A DNA stretch of 64,000 nt, from NCBI RefSeq assembly GCF_022179545.1, contig NZ_AP025518.1, forward strand, positions 1,984,001 to 2,048,000. The letters run 5' to 3'. Origin of the DNA: Mycolicibacterium fortuitum subsp. fortuitum. Its GTDB lineage: Bacteria > Actinomycetota > Actinomycetes > Mycobacteriales > Mycobacteriaceae. The notes under the pieces are model-generated. The model did no database searches. It saw only the letters and a program-made list of their open reading frames with translations, and was not told where the DNA came from. This document shows, one piece after another, positions 8,430 to 17,961 of this stretch; position 1 is the stretch's first letter; each line of letters begins with the position of its first letter. Both the position numbers and the translations under genes were made by a program.

Positions 8430-9668
8430 ATGGCAGTAACCGACGTTCCCGCATTCGCGCATCTCACCGATGCCGATGTGGAGAATCTCGCCCTAGAACT
8501 GGATGCGATCCGCCAAGACATCGAAGACTCCCGCGGTGAGCGCGATGCGCGCTACATCCGCCGCACCATCGCGGCGCAACGCGCGCTCGACGTCGCCGGC
8601 CGCGTCATGCTCGCGGCGAGCTCGAAGCGTTCCGCATGGTGGGCAGGCACCATCACCCTGGGCGTGGCCAAGATCATCGAGAACATGGAGATCGGCCACA
8701 ACGTCATGCACGGCCAGTGGGACTGGATGAACGATCCCGAGATTCACTCCTCGTCGTGGGAGTGGGACATGAGCGGGGCGTCCAAGCACTGGCGGTTCAC
8801 CCACAACTTCATGCACCACAAGTACACCAACATCCTCGGTATGGACGACGACGTGGGCTACGGCGTCATTCGCGTCACCCGGGATGCCAAGTGGAAGCCG
8901 TTCAACCTCTACGGCAATCTGCTGTTCAACACCCTTCTCGCGATCGGCTTCGAGTGGGGCGTGGGACTGCAGCACCTGGAGCTCGGCAAGATCTTCAAGG
9001 GCCGCGACAACCGCAACGCCACCTTGGTCAGGATGCGTGAGTTCGGCGTGAAGGCCGGACATCAGCTCGCCAAGGACTACGTGGTGTGGCCGGCACTCAC
9101 CTCACTGTCGCCGGGGGCGACCTTCAAGTCGACGCTGAAGGCCAACGCGGTCGCCAACGTGATCCGCAACGTGTGGGCCAACGCGGTGATCTTCTGCGGC
9201 CATTTCCCTGATGGCGCAGAGAAATTCACCAAGACGGACATGGTGGGTGAGTCCAAGGGCCAGTGGTATCTGCGCCAGATGCTGGGCAGCGCCAACTTCG
9301 ACAACGGCCCGGCGCTGGCCTTCATGAGCGGCAACCTGTGCCACCAGATCGAGCATCACCTGTTCCCGGATCTGCCGAGCAACAGGTACGCCGAGATCGC
9401 GGTCCGGGTGCGGGCGCTGTGCGACAAGTACGACCTGCCGTACACCACGGGCCCGTTCCTGGTGCAGTACGCGAAAACCTGGCGCACGATCGCCAAACTG
9501 TCGCTGCCGGACCGGTTCCTGAAGGACACGGCCGACAACGCCCCTGAGACCCGCAGTGAGCGGATGTTCACGGAGCTCGACGGGTACGGCGTCACCGACC
9601 CGGCGACGGGACGTCGTCGCGGACTGAAGACGGCCATCGCGACGGTGCGGGGCTGGCGCCATCGCTAG
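8430..9668 (+). CDS. desA3: Stearoyl-CoA delta-9 desaturase DesA3
   Basis: A 412-residue membrane fatty-acid desaturase that introduces the delta-9 double bond in stearoyl-CoA to give oleate for membrane and storage lipids. The three histidine boxes that bind the di-iron centre are intact: HNVMH (His90-His94), HNFMHH (His125-His130) and HQIEHH (His305-His310, followed by LFPD). Hydrophobic segments lie between the boxes. It is the Rv3229c orthologue by sequence, length and neighbours, and works with the reductase encoded upstream. An excellent Shine-Dalgarno, GAGAGGAGG, precedes the ATG. Expression is probably set by the palindromic operators at 7195 and 8375. Confidence 0.95.
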   Translation: MAVTDVPAFAHLTDADVENLALELDAIRQDIEDSRGERDARYIRRTIAAQRALDVAGRVMLAASSKRSAWWAGTITLGVAKIIENMEIGHNVMHGQWDWMNDPEIHSSSWEWDMSGASKHWRFTHNFMHHKYTNILGMDDDVGYGVIRVTRDAKWKPFNLYGNLLFNTLLAIGFEWGVGLQHLELGKIFKGRDNRNATLVRMREFGVKAGHQLAKDYVVWPALTSLSPGATFKSTLKANAVANVIRNVWANAVIFCGHFPDGAEKFTKTDMVGESKGQWYLRQMLGSANFDNGPALAFMSGNLCHQIEHHLFPDLPSNRYAEIAVRVRALCDKYDLPYTTGPFLVQYAKTWRTIAKLSLPDRFLKDTADNAPETRSERMFTELDGYGVTDPATGRRRGLKTAIATVRGWRHR

Positions 9669-9731
9669 GTTCCAAGCAATTGCCCGACGCACTCCCAGGG
9701 TCTTTGCAGCCGTGATTCATATTCTTCGTTC

Positions 9732-10154
9732 GTGAGGAAGCTACTTGGGGCGGCCCTGGTGCTCGGCGCTTCGGCCGTTCCGGTGGGCGTACTGGCCACC
9801 GGCGTCGCAGCAGCCGACGACTACGCCGGACAGAAGTACTCCGACGTGCAGTCGGAGCTGTCCGATGCTGGGATGAAGGGTGTTGTCGCGACCCGCTCAG
9901 GGGATTCCGAGGCCGACGATGACTGCGTAGTGGCCAGCTCGGAGAAGGCGTCCTGGCACAAGGGCGACGACTTCGCGCCGGTTACCGACACCGTGCTGCT
10001 CAACCTGAACTGCAACGCCGGGGTGGCCACCGCCAAGACCCCGGGCAACTCCGCGGCCAGCGCGGAGGGCCGCGCCGCCATCGCGGCTGCCAAGCAACAG
10101 GCCGAACAGGAGCAGCAGCAGGCGGCGGCCGACCAGGCCAAGCCCAAGCACTGA
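9732..10154 (+). CDS. Secreted PASTA-like protein with a Gln/Ala-rich tail
   Basis: A 140-residue exported protein starting at GTG. It has a signal peptide of about 28 residues (positively charged start MRKLL, hydrophobic core, cleavage near GVAAADD). The mature N-terminal domain, with GQKYSDVQSELSDAGMKGVV and two cysteines (in DDDCVV and LNCNA), resembles a single PASTA repeat, the fold that binds peptidoglycan or muropeptides. The last 45 residues are a low-complexity Ala/Glu/Gln helix. It has its own short upstream region and converges on the SDR gene 11 bases later. The exact role is unknown; the PASTA assignment is by pattern only. Confidence 0.65.
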   Translation: MRKLLGAALVLGASAVPVGVLATGVAAADDYAGQKYSDVQSELSDAGMKGVVATRSGDSEADDDCVVASSEKASWHKGDDFAPVTDTVLLNLNCNAGVATAKTPGNSAASAEGRAAIAAAKQQAEQEQQQAAADQAKPKH

Positions 10155-10164
10155 GGCCCGTGCG

Positions 10165-10971
10165 TCACATGCCGATTTCCCAGACCTTCGGCCAGTCCTT
10201 ACCCCGGAACGCGGCATCGATGCCACCGTCGACGAAAATGACCGATCCGACGAAGTAGCTCGCCTCGGGGCTGAGCAGGAACGCCACCAGAGCGGCCACC
10301 TCTTCGGGCCGGCCACCGCGTCCGGCGGGGATCGTCTTGAGGAACTGGTCCATCCCCTCACCGGTCAGCGGGTCCTTGCGGCCTTCCTGGGTCATCGGGG
10401 TATCGATGAGCCCGGGCGCGATCGCGTTGAGCCGGATGCCCTCGGCGATGTACTCCGCGGACTTGGTGCGGGCGTAGTACGCCAGCGCTGCCTTGGTCGC
10501 CGGATAGGCCTGCAGCGCAGCGAAATCGCCATAGCCGGAGGCCACCGTGTTGGCACCCACCTCATCGCCGGCCAAGCAGGCATCAGCCAGCTCGGTCGGC
10601 CAATTGGGTTGGGTGGTGGTCGAATTCGAGCTGATGAGTACCGCCGACGAGTTCTCGCGATTGGCCATCAGCGGGCGCAGACCTTCGAGGAGCTCGACGG
10701 CGCCGAAGTAGTTGACGGCGATGAGCAGATTCGCGGGCCGGCCGGTGGCGGCCGCCACGCCGGCGAACGGGACGAAACCGTCGATGCCGCCGTCGGCGAG
10801 TTTTGTGACCTTGACGATCGCTTCCGCGCGCCCTTCCGGCGTGCTCAGATCCACGTTGACCTCGGCGCCGCGCAGGTCGACCCCGATCACCCGATGTCCG
10901 TCGGATTCCAGCCGCTTCTTGGTCGCTGCCCCGAGTCCAGAGGCGCTGCCGGTGAGAACGTAAGTAGCCAC
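10165..10971 (-). CDS. Short-chain dehydrogenase/reductase
   Basis: A 268-residue SDR-family NAD(P)-dependent oxidoreductase. The cofactor motif TGSASGLG begins at residue 7, an acidic residue in VIGVDLRG after beta-2 suggests NAD(H) preference, and the catalytic Tyr-x3-Lys is YPATK near residue 156 with a Ser in SSNSTT before it. The C-terminus ends with FVGSVIFVDGG, as in classical SDRs. The GTG start has no clear ribosome binding site. Some steroid or alcohol dehydrogenases share this pattern, but the substrate cannot be assigned. It lies between the PASTA-like gene (convergent) and rsgA, on the same strand as rsgA with 36 bases between. Confidence 0.8.
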   Translation of the reverse strand: MATYVLTGSASGLGAATKKRLESDGHRVIGVDLRGAEVNVDLSTPEGRAEAIVKVTKLADGGIDGFVPFAGVAAATGRPANLLIAVNYFGAVELLEGLRPLMANRENSSAVLISSNSTTTQPNWPTELADACLAGDEVGANTVASGYGDFAALQAYPATKAALAYYARTKSAEYIAEGIRLNAIAPGLIDTPMTQEGRKDPLTGEGMDQFLKTIPAGRGGRPEEVAALVAFLLSPEASYFVGSVIFVDGGIDAAFRGKDWPKVWEIGM

Positions 10972-11007
10972 GATCAGCGACCCTAGTCGCCGGGTCGCCG
11001 GGGCAGG

Positions 11008-11988
11008 TCAGGCGTCCCGCAGAGCGGACAACAGGCGTCGAGTTGCCGCGACGCGGCCCGCTGCCGGGCCGGTCAAGGTGTCCAGCGCGCACTCGGGATC
11101 TGCCGGTGGCCCCATGTGACCGCAGCCGCGCGGGCAGTCCTCGATGGTGTCGGCCAGATCCGAGAATGCCCGGATCACGTCGTCCGGCTGGATGTGTGCC
11201 AGGCCGAACGACCTGATGCCGGGAGTATCTATCACCCAGCCCTGCCCATCGAGCGGGAGCGCCACCGACTGGGTGGAGGTGTGCTTGCCCTTGCCGACGC
11301 CGGACACTTCGCCCGTGGCTCGGTCCGCCTCCGGGACAAGACGATTCACCAGTGTGGACTTGCCCACGCCGGAATGTCCGAGGAACACGGTGACCTGGTC
11401 GGTGAGCAGGGGAGCGACCGCGTCGAGCGGATCTTCTCGGCCCGCCGTGACGATGGTGAGGTCCAGATCTTCGAACTGTGCGGCGAACGGTTCGGGCGCG
11501 GCCAGATCGGATTTCGTCAGGCACAGCACCGGGGTGAGCCCGCCGGCGTACGCGGCGATCAGAGCTCGTTCGACGAATCCGGTGCGCGGCGGCGGGTCGG
11601 CCAGGGCCACCACGATCAGCAGTTGGTCGGCGTTGGCGACCACCACCCGTTCGGTCGGATCGGTGTCATCGGCGGTGCGGCGCAACACTGTTCGGCGCTC
11701 ACCGCGGCGCACGATCCGGGCCAGCGTGTCCGGGCGACCGGACAGGTCGCCGACGATGTCGACGTCGTCGCCCACCACGATGGGGGTGCGGCCCAGTTCG
11801 CGTGCCCGCATCGCGACCACGCGGTGGTGCGGGTCTCGGTCCAGGGCACAGCCCCACCGGCCACGGTCGACGGTCACCACCATCGCGGACTGGGCATCAG
11901 CGTGGCCCGGGCGGATCTTGGTGCGTGGACGTGAGCCTTTACCCGGCCTGATCCGGACGTCGGACTCGTCGTAATCCCGCGCTCCCAA
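11008..11988 (-). CDS. rsgA: Ribosome small-subunit-dependent GTPase RsgA
   Basis: A 326-residue circularly permuted GTPase that acts in late 30S subunit maturation. An OB-fold N-terminal part is followed by the GTPase domain with motif order G4 (TKSDL) then G1 (GHSGVGKS, about residue 202) then G3 (DTPG), as expected for the permuted family. The C-terminal zinc site is present as CPRGCGHMGPPADPEC, with Cys, Cys, His and Cys in the family spacing. It matches Rv3228. The start appears to be TTG six bases after the aroA stop, so aroA and rsgA form an operon. Confidence 0.92.
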   Translation of the reverse strand: MGARDYDESDVRIRPGKGSRPRTKIRPGHADAQSAMVVTVDRGRWGCALDRDPHHRVVAMRARELGRTPIVVGDDVDIVGDLSGRPDTLARIVRRGERRTVLRRTADDTDPTERVVVANADQLLIVVALADPPPRTGFVERALIAAYAGGLTPVLCLTKSDLAAPEPFAAQFEDLDLTIVTAGREDPLDAVAPLLTDQVTVFLGHSGVGKSTLVNRLVPEADRATGEVSGVGKGKHTSTQSVALPLDGQGWVIDTPGIRSFGLAHIQPDDVIRAFSDLADTIEDCPRGCGHMGPPADPECALDTLTGPAAGRVAATRRLLSALRDA

Positions 11989-11994
11989 GGTGGT

Positions 11995-13308
11995 TTACTT
12001 CCTGTTTTCGTGCGGGCCCGACGGCGTGTCGCCCGCCAGCATCTGCACCCACATCAGCGGGAAGTCGGGCAGGGTCTTGGCCGTGGTCTCGATGTTCTCC
12101 ACCTCCACGCCGGGCACCCGCAGGCCGATGATCGCGCCGGCGGTGGCCATGCGGTGATCGGCATAGGAACGCCAGGTCCCGCCGTGCAGCGGCCGCGATG
12201 TGATCAGCAGACCGTCCTCGGTCTCTCGGCAGTCTCCGCCGAGTCCGTTGATCTCGGTGGTCAGAGCCGCAAGCCGGTCGGTCTCGTGTCCGCGCAGATG
12301 CGCGATGCCCCGCAGCCGTGATGTGGCGCCTTCGGTGGCCAGCGCGGCCAGTGCCGCGACCGTGGGGGCCAGCTCGCCCACGTCGTGCAGGTCGGCGTCA
12401 AATCCGTCGTAGCCTTCGGCGCCGCTGACTTCCAGGTGTGAATCACGTTGATGGACAGTCGCGTTCACCTTCGCGAGCAGGTCCAGGATGGTGCCGGCCG
12501 GCTGGATGCTCACCGACGGCCAGCCGGCGATCCGCACGGTTCCACCGGTGACGATCGCCGCGGCCAGGAACGGCGTCGAATTCGACAGGTCCGGCTCGAT
12601 GCTCCACTCCCGTGCGCCGACCGGCCCGGGTGTGACATGCCAGCGATTCTGGACCGAGTCGTCGACGTGCACGCCGGCGTCGCGCAGCATCGCCACCGTC
12701 ATCGCCACGTGCGGGGCAGAGGGCACCGACGTTCCGGTGTGCACGATGGTGAGCCCGTCGGTGAACGTCGCACCGGACAACAACAGTCCGGAAACGAACT
12801 GCGAGGAGCCCGAGGCATCGATCTCTACGGTGCCGCCGGACACAGCGCCGCGGCCGCGCACGGCGAACGGCAGCGCGTCTCCGTCGACGTCCACGCCCAG
12901 GCCGCGCAGTGCGTCGAGTAGCGGCGCGATGGGCCGGGCCCGAGCTTGCTCGTCGCCGTCGAACAACACCGCGGTGGTGCTCAGGGCGGCAACCGGCGGA
13001 ACGAACCGCAGCACGGTACCCGCCAGGCCGCAGTCGACCCGGGCATCGGCGGCCGGCGCGATCGAGCCGCTGACCGTCAGCTCGGTGTCGTCGTTCTCGG
13101 CTTCCGTGACATTGACGCCCAGGGTGCGGATGGCATCGATCATCAGATCGGTATCGCGGCTGCGCAACGCGCCGTGAACGGTCGAGGAACCTTGAGGCGT
13201 GGCCAACGCGGCCAGCACGAGTGCGCGGTTGGTCAGAGACTTCGAACCGGGCACGGTCACGGTGGCGTCGACGGGGCCTGTCGCCGACGGAGCCGGCCAG
13301 TGTGTCAT
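11995..13308 (-). CDS. aroA: 3-phosphoshikimate 1-carboxyvinyltransferase (EPSP synthase)
   Basis: A 437-residue enzyme of the shikimate pathway that joins shikimate-3-phosphate and phosphoenolpyruvate. The N-terminal substrate loop [11 protein letters not shown], the segment [12 protein letters not shown] (equivalent to the glyphosate-sensitive loop), [10 protein letters not shown] and LRGHETDRL near the C-terminus are all conserved, as in Rv3227. The start ATG at 13308 is chosen because GAGGAG lies four bases upstream and the N-terminus MTHWPAP matches the family; an in-frame ATG at 13329 would add seven residues. The downstream gene rsgA follows after six bases. The gene is divergent from the SRAP gene. 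Confidence 0.93.
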   Translation of the reverse strand: MTHWPAPSATGPVDATVTVPGSKSLTNRALVLAALATPQGSSTVHGALRSRDTDLMIDAIRTLGVNVTEAENDDTELTVSGSIAPAADARVDCGLAGTVLRFVPPVAALSTTAVLFDGDEQARARPIAPLLDALRGLGVDVDGDALPFAVRGRGAVSGGTVEIDASGSSQFVSGLLLSGATFTDGLTIVHTGTSVPSAPHVAMTVAMLRDAGVHVDDSVQNRWHVTPGPVGAREWSIEPDLSNSTPFLAAAIVTGGTVRIAGWPSVSIQPAGTILDLLAKVNATVHQRDSHLEVSGAEGYDGFDADLHDVGELAPTVAALAALATEGATSRLRGIAHLRGHETDRLAALTTEINGLGGDCRETEDGLLITSRPLHGGTWRSYADHRMATAGAIIGLRVPGVEVENIETTAKTLPDFPLMWVQMLAGDTPSGPHENRK

Positions 13309-13374
13309 CTGCTCCTCACGTGCGCTCACGCACTACATCCTGCCTTGTCCGCGGATTCTGCAACCATGGGCACT

Positions 13375-14133
13375 ATGTGTGGACGTTTCGCGGTGACCAC
13401 CGATCCGGCGTTGCTGGCGCAGAAAATCCAGGCCATCGACGAGAGCACGGCGAGCTCGGGCGACAAGGACGTCGCGGGAGCCAACTACAACGTGGCTCCG
13501 ACGACGACCATCTCCAGCGTCGTCAAACGGCACACCGAACCGGAGGATGAGTCGACCCGCCGGGTCCGGTCCATGCGGTGGGGTCTGATCCCACCGTGGG
13601 TGAAAACGGCCGAGGACGGCGGTCCCGACACCAAGGGCCCGCTGCTGATCAACGCCCGTGCCGACAAGGTCACCAGCTCGCCGGCATTCCGCAATTCCGC
13701 CAAGAACAAGCGCTGCCTGATCCCGATGGACGGTTGGTACGAATGGCGGCCGAACGCGGACAAGAAGTCCAAGACGCCGTTCTACATGTACGGCGCCGAC
13801 GGTGAGCTGCTGTTCATGGCGGGCCTGTGGACCACCTGGCGTCCGCAAGGCGCACCGAAAGATGCACCGCCGCTGCTCAGCTGCACGATCATCACGACCG
13901 ATGCCGCCGGTCCACTCGCCGAGATCCACGACCGGATGCCGCTGACCATCAGCGCACCCGACTGGGACCGCTGGATGGATCCCGACGCCCCCATCGACGA
14001 GGGGCTGCTGCGCGGGCACGGGGACCTGGACCGGATCGCCGTGCGCGAGGTGTCGCGATTGGTCAACAGCGTCCGCAACAACGGTCCCGAGCTGATCGAA
14101 CCGGCCGAACCCGAAGAGATGGGGCTGTTTTGA
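13375..14133 (+). CDS. SRAP/YedK-family abasic-site crosslinking protein
   Basis: A 252-residue SOS-response-associated peptidase (HMCES/YedK) family protein, the Rv3226c homologue. These proteins form a thiazolidine crosslink between an N-terminal cysteine and abasic sites in single-stranded DNA. The start must be ATG at 13375, giving Met-Cys-Gly-Arg-Phe, because the chemistry requires Cys2 after Met removal; the ATG nine bases upstream would bury it. The other active-site blocks are present: LINARADKV (Asn), GWYEWR (Glu) and IHDRMP (His). Its stop overlaps the TTG start of the next gene in TTGA, indicating translational coupling. Confidence 0.93.
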   Translation: MCGRFAVTTDPALLAQKIQAIDESTASSGDKDVAGANYNVAPTTTISSVVKRHTEPEDESTRRVRSMRWGLIPPWVKTAEDGGPDTKGPLLINARADKVTSSPAFRNSAKNKRCLIPMDGWYEWRPNADKKSKTPFYMYGADGELLFMAGLWTTWRPQGAPKDAPPLLSCTIITTDAAGPLAEIHDRMPLTISAPDWDRWMDPDAPIDEGLLRGHGDLDRIAVREVSRLVNSVRNNGPELIEPAEPEEMGLF

Positions 14134-15635
14134 GCGGGGCCGGCGGAGGCGTCGACCCGGGCGTGGTGGACGCCATCGGCACCGATCTGCGCTCGGCCGG
14201 TTTCACCACCTCTCGCGTGGCCGAGCTGCTCGGCCCTGACGTCAACGCCGCGCTGGGCCGGGGCGTCTGGTGGCCGGTCGTGCGCGCCACCCATGGCGCT
14301 CCGGCGGACCGGCAGCGCCTGGCCGTCCTGGTGCGCCTGCTGCTGCTCGGCACAGAGGAGTCACCCGATCTGGTCGCGTCGGCCTTCCCGTCGACCAGCC
14401 TGGAGACCTTGGCTGCCAACGGCGTCCTGGAGTTCACCGGCGACAAGGTTCGGGCCGCCCTCGACATCCGCCCGCACAGCGACGGAACCCGGGAGTTCTA
14501 TGTGGTCTCCGATCAGGATGCCGCAGTGCGCCGCGGGCCGCTGCGCCACGATCATGTGCTGGGGATCGGCGGGGCGTCGGTGTCCTTGGCCCGTGCGGTC
14601 ATACGTAAGCCCGTCGGCCGCGCGCTCGACCTCGGGACCGGGTGCGGTATCCAAGCTTTGCATCTGAACGCGCACTGCGAGGAGGTCGTCGCGACCGACA
14701 CCAACGAGCGGGCGCTGGCACTGGCGGCGATGACCGCGCGGTTGGGCGGCATGTCATGGGACCTGCGGCGCGGCAGCATGTTTGAACCGGTGGGCGGGGA
14801 GCGCTTCGATCTGATCGTCTCCAACCCGCCGTTCGTGGTCGGATCGGGCGCCCGCGACTACATCTATCGAGATTCCGGTATGGCCGGAGATGCGGTGTGC
14901 CAGAGCCTGATCGAGCAGGTCGGTGATCACCTGCTGCCGGGCGGAACCGCGCACATCATGGCCAACTGGATCGTGCGTGACGGTGCGGAGTGGCAAGAAC
15001 GGGTGCGCGGCTGGCTGGCCGGCACCGGCCTGCACGCCTGGGTGGTGCAGCGTGAACTTGCCGATCCGGTCAGCTACGTCTCTCTGTGGCTGGCCGATGC
15101 CGGAGAGGATCTCGAACGGCAGGCACAACGCGGCGGGCAATGGCTCGACTGGTTCGCGGAGCAGGACATCGTGGGCATCGGCATGGGCATGATCTCCCTG
15201 CGCGTTCCGCGCGCCGGGGAAGCACCGGAACAGATTCTCGAGGAGATCACCGGCGCTGACGAGGCGCTCACCGGAAGTGAAGTGGATGCGTTCTTCGCCC
15301 GCCGTGCCTACTTGCGCGACACCTCCGACGACGCATTGCTGGCGGCCCGGCTGTCGACGGCGCCGGTTTTCCTGGAGGCCCAGTCGCTGCCCGGGCCGGA
15401 TGGGTGGCAGGAGGTCGGGGCCGCGGTGCGCCGTCCGGGCGGTCCGGCCGCGGTCATCGGCGTCGATGATGTCCTGCGGGCACTGCTGGCCGGTTGTCGA
15501 GGGGAAGTGCCGCTGGGCGCCTTGATCCAGCTGCTGGCGGCGCACCACGGCGTGGATGCCGATGCACTGGCGCAGGCTGCGCTGCCGGAGGTGCGTGAGG
15601 CGATCGGTCGGGGAATCCTCTACCAGGCAGAATGA
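14130..15635 (+). CDS. Class I SAM-dependent methyltransferase, HemK/RlmG-like
   Basis: A 501-residue protein with a helical N-terminal domain (about 1-145) and a Rossmann methyltransferase domain. The SAM-binding glycine motif is LDLGTGCG and the catalytic motif is SNPPF (Asn232-Pro-Pro-Phe235), the form used by enzymes that methylate an amide or exocyclic nitrogen in glutamine, rRNA or DNA. The C-terminal 150 residues are helical and acidic. The start is inferred to be TTG at 14130 inside the TTGA overlap with the SRAP gene; GTG codons a few residues later (14163, 14166) are alternatives. The target is unknown, and pairing with a DNA-lesion protein does not by itself prove a DNA substrate. 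Confidence 0.8.
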   Translation: MSGAGGGVDPGVVDAIGTDLRSAGFTTSRVAELLGPDVNAALGRGVWWPVVRATHGAPADRQRLAVLVRLLLLGTEESPDLVASAFPSTSLETLAANGVLEFTGDKVRAALDIRPHSDGTREFYVVSDQDAAVRRGPLRHDHVLGIGGASVSLARAVIRKPVGRALDLGTGCGIQALHLNAHCEEVVATDTNERALALAAMTARLGGMSWDLRRGSMFEPVGGERFDLIVSNPPFVVGSGARDYIYRDSGMAGDAVCQSLIEQVGDHLLPGGTAHIMANWIVRDGAEWQERVRGWLAGTGLHAWVVQRELADPVSYVSLWLADAGEDLERQAQRGGQWLDWFAEQDIVGIGMGMISLRVPRAGEAPEQILEEITGADEALTGSEVDAFFARRAYLRDTSDDALLAARLSTAPVFLEAQSLPGPDGWQEVGAAVRRPGGPAAVIGVDDVLRALLAGCRGEVPLGALIQLLAAHHGVDADALAQAALPEVREAIGRGILYQAE

Positions 15636-15645
15636 CGAGACTTTA

Positions 15646-15656
15646 GAGGAATCCTC
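15646..15656. promoter_or_regulatory. Small palindrome upstream of the TetR gene
   Basis: GAGGAATCCTC (5-base arms, centre A) lies 21 bases before the TetR start. It is a plausible autoregulatory operator for the TetR-crotonase unit. It is short and could be chance. Confidence 0.35.
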
Positions 15657-15677
15657 GGTATTGATAGAGTATTTCTC

Positions 15678-16268
15678 GTGCCAGCGTCCAGGGCGACAGG
15701 CGCGCGCGACCGGCTGATGTCGGTGGCGCGTCGCCGTTTCGCAGCGGAGGGGATGATCGCCCCGACGCTCGATGAGCTGCGACGTGAGGCCGAGGTGAGC
15801 GTCGGGTCGCTCTACCACCACTTTCCGGACAAGCCTGCGTTGGCCGCGGCGGTCTACGCGCAGGTGATGGCCGAATATCAGGACGGTTTCCTGGCGATGC
15901 TGCGTGAGCAAGTCACCGCCGAGGACGGGATCCGTGGTGGTGTCCGCAACCATCTGGGTTGGGTCGCTGCTCATCGCGGCGAGGCCGCGCTGTTGCTCGG
16001 CGACCGCCTGGACAGCGCCGCGCTACGCGAATCCAACGGGAACTTCTTCGCCGGTATCCGAGATTGGTGGCGGCCGCACCACACCTACGGGGCCCTGGTG
16101 GCCATGCAGCCAGGGGTCACGGCTGCGCTGTGGTTGGGGCCGGCGCAAGAGTACGCCCGCTACTGGGTGGCCGGCCGGGTCCCCGACATGGACAACGAGG
16201 TCGTCGAGACATTCGCCGATGCGGCCTGGAAAGCGTTGCGTGGTAAACGAATTGAGGAGAATTTCTGA
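15678..16268 (+). CDS. TetR-family transcriptional regulator
   Basis: A 196-residue regulator. The N-terminal helix-turn-helix is typical (FAAEGMIAPTLDELRREAEVS then GSLYHHFPDKPALAAA, residues about 17-60) and the C-terminal ligand domain is divergent and Trp-rich. It starts at GTG. Its stop TGA shares one base with the ATG of the following crotonase gene (TGATG), so the two are translationally coupled and the regulator probably responds to an acyl-CoA or related ligand handled by that enzyme. That link is inference. Confidence 0.88.
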   Translation: MPASRATGARDRLMSVARRRFAAEGMIAPTLDELRREAEVSVGSLYHHFPDKPALAAAVYAQVMAEYQDGFLAMLREQVTAEDGIRGGVRNHLGWVAAHRGEAALLLGDRLDSAALRESNGNFFAGIRDWWRPHHTYGALVAMQPGVTAALWLGPAQEYARYWVAGRVPDMDNEVVETFADAAWKALRGKRIEENF

Positions 16269-17113
16269 TGGACAAGCCTCTGTACCGCAGCATGGTGGCC
16301 GACGGTGACGATCCGGCTGCCCCGCAGCGGGTTCGCGTTGTCCGCACCGACGATCGCGCGGTGGTCACTCTCGACGAACCCGACCGGCTGAACGTCCTGT
16401 CCGCACCCCTGGTGCGGCAATTGCGCAGGGTTCTGGAAGATCTGGCGGCTGACAGCGCCGTTCGGGCCGTGGTGCTGACCGGTGCGGACCCTGGTTTCAG
16501 CGCCGGTGGAGACCTGCGGATGATGCGGGCCGCCGTCGAACAGCGATATGCCGCTGAAGGCACCGCGGACGTATGGCGTTGGATACGACGCGAATTCGGT
16601 GGCATCGCCCGACTCATCGCCGGTTCGGACACCATCTTCGTCGCGGCCCTGAACGGCCCGGCGGCTGGTGTCGGATTGGCCTGGGCGCTCACGTGCGATC
16701 TGACCATCGCCAGCGATAAGGCCGTGATCGTGCCTGCCTTCGCCCGCCTCGGTCTGATTCCCGAGGTCGGTACCAGTTGGGCGTTGACCAGGCGACTCGG
16801 CTATCAGGGTGCGCTGGCCTACTACCTCAAGGGCGAGCACATCGACGCCGAAACCGCACAGCGGCTGGGCCTGGTGCACGAGGTCGTCGCCCACGAGCAA
16901 CTGCTTGCCACCGCCGACGAATGGTGTTCCCGGGTCGCCGCGCTGCCGCCGCACGCGGTGGCGATGGCGAAACCGCTGCTGCGTGCCGCGGCCGACGCCG
17001 GTTGGAACGATGCGCTCACCCTCGAAGAGTTCGCCGAACCGACCTGCTTCACCACCGCGGCCTTCGCCGACAGCGTCGAGACCATGCTGTCGGACGGGAC
17101 GCGTCCGCGCTAA
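16268..17113 (+). CDS. Enoyl-CoA hydratase/isomerase family protein
   Basis: A 281-residue crotonase-fold enzyme. Oxyanion-hole segments SAGGDLRMM and GPAAGVGLAWALTCDLTIAS are recognisable, and the second conserved acidic position is kept in RLGLIPEVGTSWAL. The N-terminal 30 residues are an extension before the core. Family members hydrate, isomerise or cleave enoyl-CoA thioesters; the substrate cannot be predicted. It is coupled to the upstream TetR gene and converges with a methyltransferase gene, the stop codons overlapping in CTAA (17110-17113). Confidence 0.85.
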   Translation: MDKPLYRSMVADGDDPAAPQRVRVVRTDDRAVVTLDEPDRLNVLSAPLVRQLRRVLEDLAADSAVRAVVLTGADPGFSAGGDLRMMRAAVEQRYAAEGTADVWRWIRREFGGIARLIAGSDTIFVAALNGPAAGVGLAWALTCDLTIASDKAVIVPAFARLGLIPEVGTSWALTRRLGYQGALAYYLKGEHIDAETAQRLGLVHEVVAHEQLLATADEWCSRVAALPPHAVAMAKPLLRAAADAGWNDALTLEEFAEPTCFTTAAFADSVETMLSDGTRPR

Positions 17114-17898
17114 CCGGTCTTCCGGGCCGTCACCACCGCATAGGGCGCCTCGAAGGAGACCCGTCCCTCAGCGTTGGTTGCCGCGCTCAGCGCGGCGGTG
17201 AACGCATCGAGAAGACGATCCCGTGTCGCCTCGTCCAGCCGGCCGAGCAGGTCGACGTGCATCGGCGATTCGTCGGCGATGAAGCGCACCGCGGACTCGA
17301 CGGAGTCGAACGCCCAGGTATGTGAACCGGTTTCGAACCGTACGTCATGGAACCGATCGGCCAACCGTGAATGCACGACGTCGAGATCGCCCCACTGATC
17401 GGGCGAATACCCAGAGGCCGGCGGTTGACCCAGGGTTTCGACGATCGGAGTGAAGAACGGGCTGCCGGCCTCATCGCGCACCCACGTGGAGAACGCGAAA
17501 ACACCACCGGGAGCCAACAACCGGCCGACCTCGGCAACCAGGCTGGTGGGCTCGACGAAGATGATGCCCATGTTCGACACCACGGTGGCGAATGCGCCGT
17601 CGGGCAAACCGGTGTCGGAGGCGTCGGCGACCACCCACCGCACCGCGTCGGCCCCTGGCCGCTCGGCGGCGATGGCGATCAGCTCAGGGGTGAAGTCGAC
17701 GCCGGTGACCTCGGCGCCGGCCTCCGCTGCGGCCAGTGCGGCACTTCCGGTTCCGCAGGCCAGATCGGCCAATGCGGTGCCGCGTACCGGCTGCAGGCGT
17801 TCGGCTGCGGCGACCACCTCGCGTGCGATGACGGAGATGCGTTCGGCGACGGACTGGTAGCGGCCGGCGGCCCAGTTCGTGGGTTGGGGGTCAGGCAT
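17110..17898 (-). CDS. Class I SAM-dependent methyltransferase
   Basis: A 262-residue small-molecule-type methyltransferase (UbiE/methyltransferase type 11 pattern). Motif I is ADLACGTGSAALAAAEAG, followed by an acidic residue in VTGVDF for SAM ribose binding and a post-I motif around VVSNMGIIF. No lipid- or DNA-specific motif is visible. It is monocistronic, between a convergent crotonase gene and the DUF222-HNH gene on the same strand. Substrate unknown. Confidence 0.82.
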   Translation of the reverse strand: MPDPQPTNWAAGRYQSVAERISVIAREVVAAAERLQPVRGTALADLACGTGSAALAAAEAGAEVTGVDFTPELIAIAAERPGADAVRWVVADASDTGLPDGAFATVVSNMGIIFVEPTSLVAEVGRLLAPGGVFAFSTWVRDEAGSPFFTPIVETLGQPPASGYSPDQWGDLDVVHSRLADRFHDVRFETGSHTWAFDSVESAVRFIADESPMHVDLLGRLDEATRDRLLDAFTAALSAATNAEGRVSFEAPYAVVTARKTG

Positions 17899-17961
17899 AT
17901 CGACGAGCCTAGATGTGCTGCGCGGGTACGTGGCCGCTCGCCCGCACGGGAACCGGTTCGG

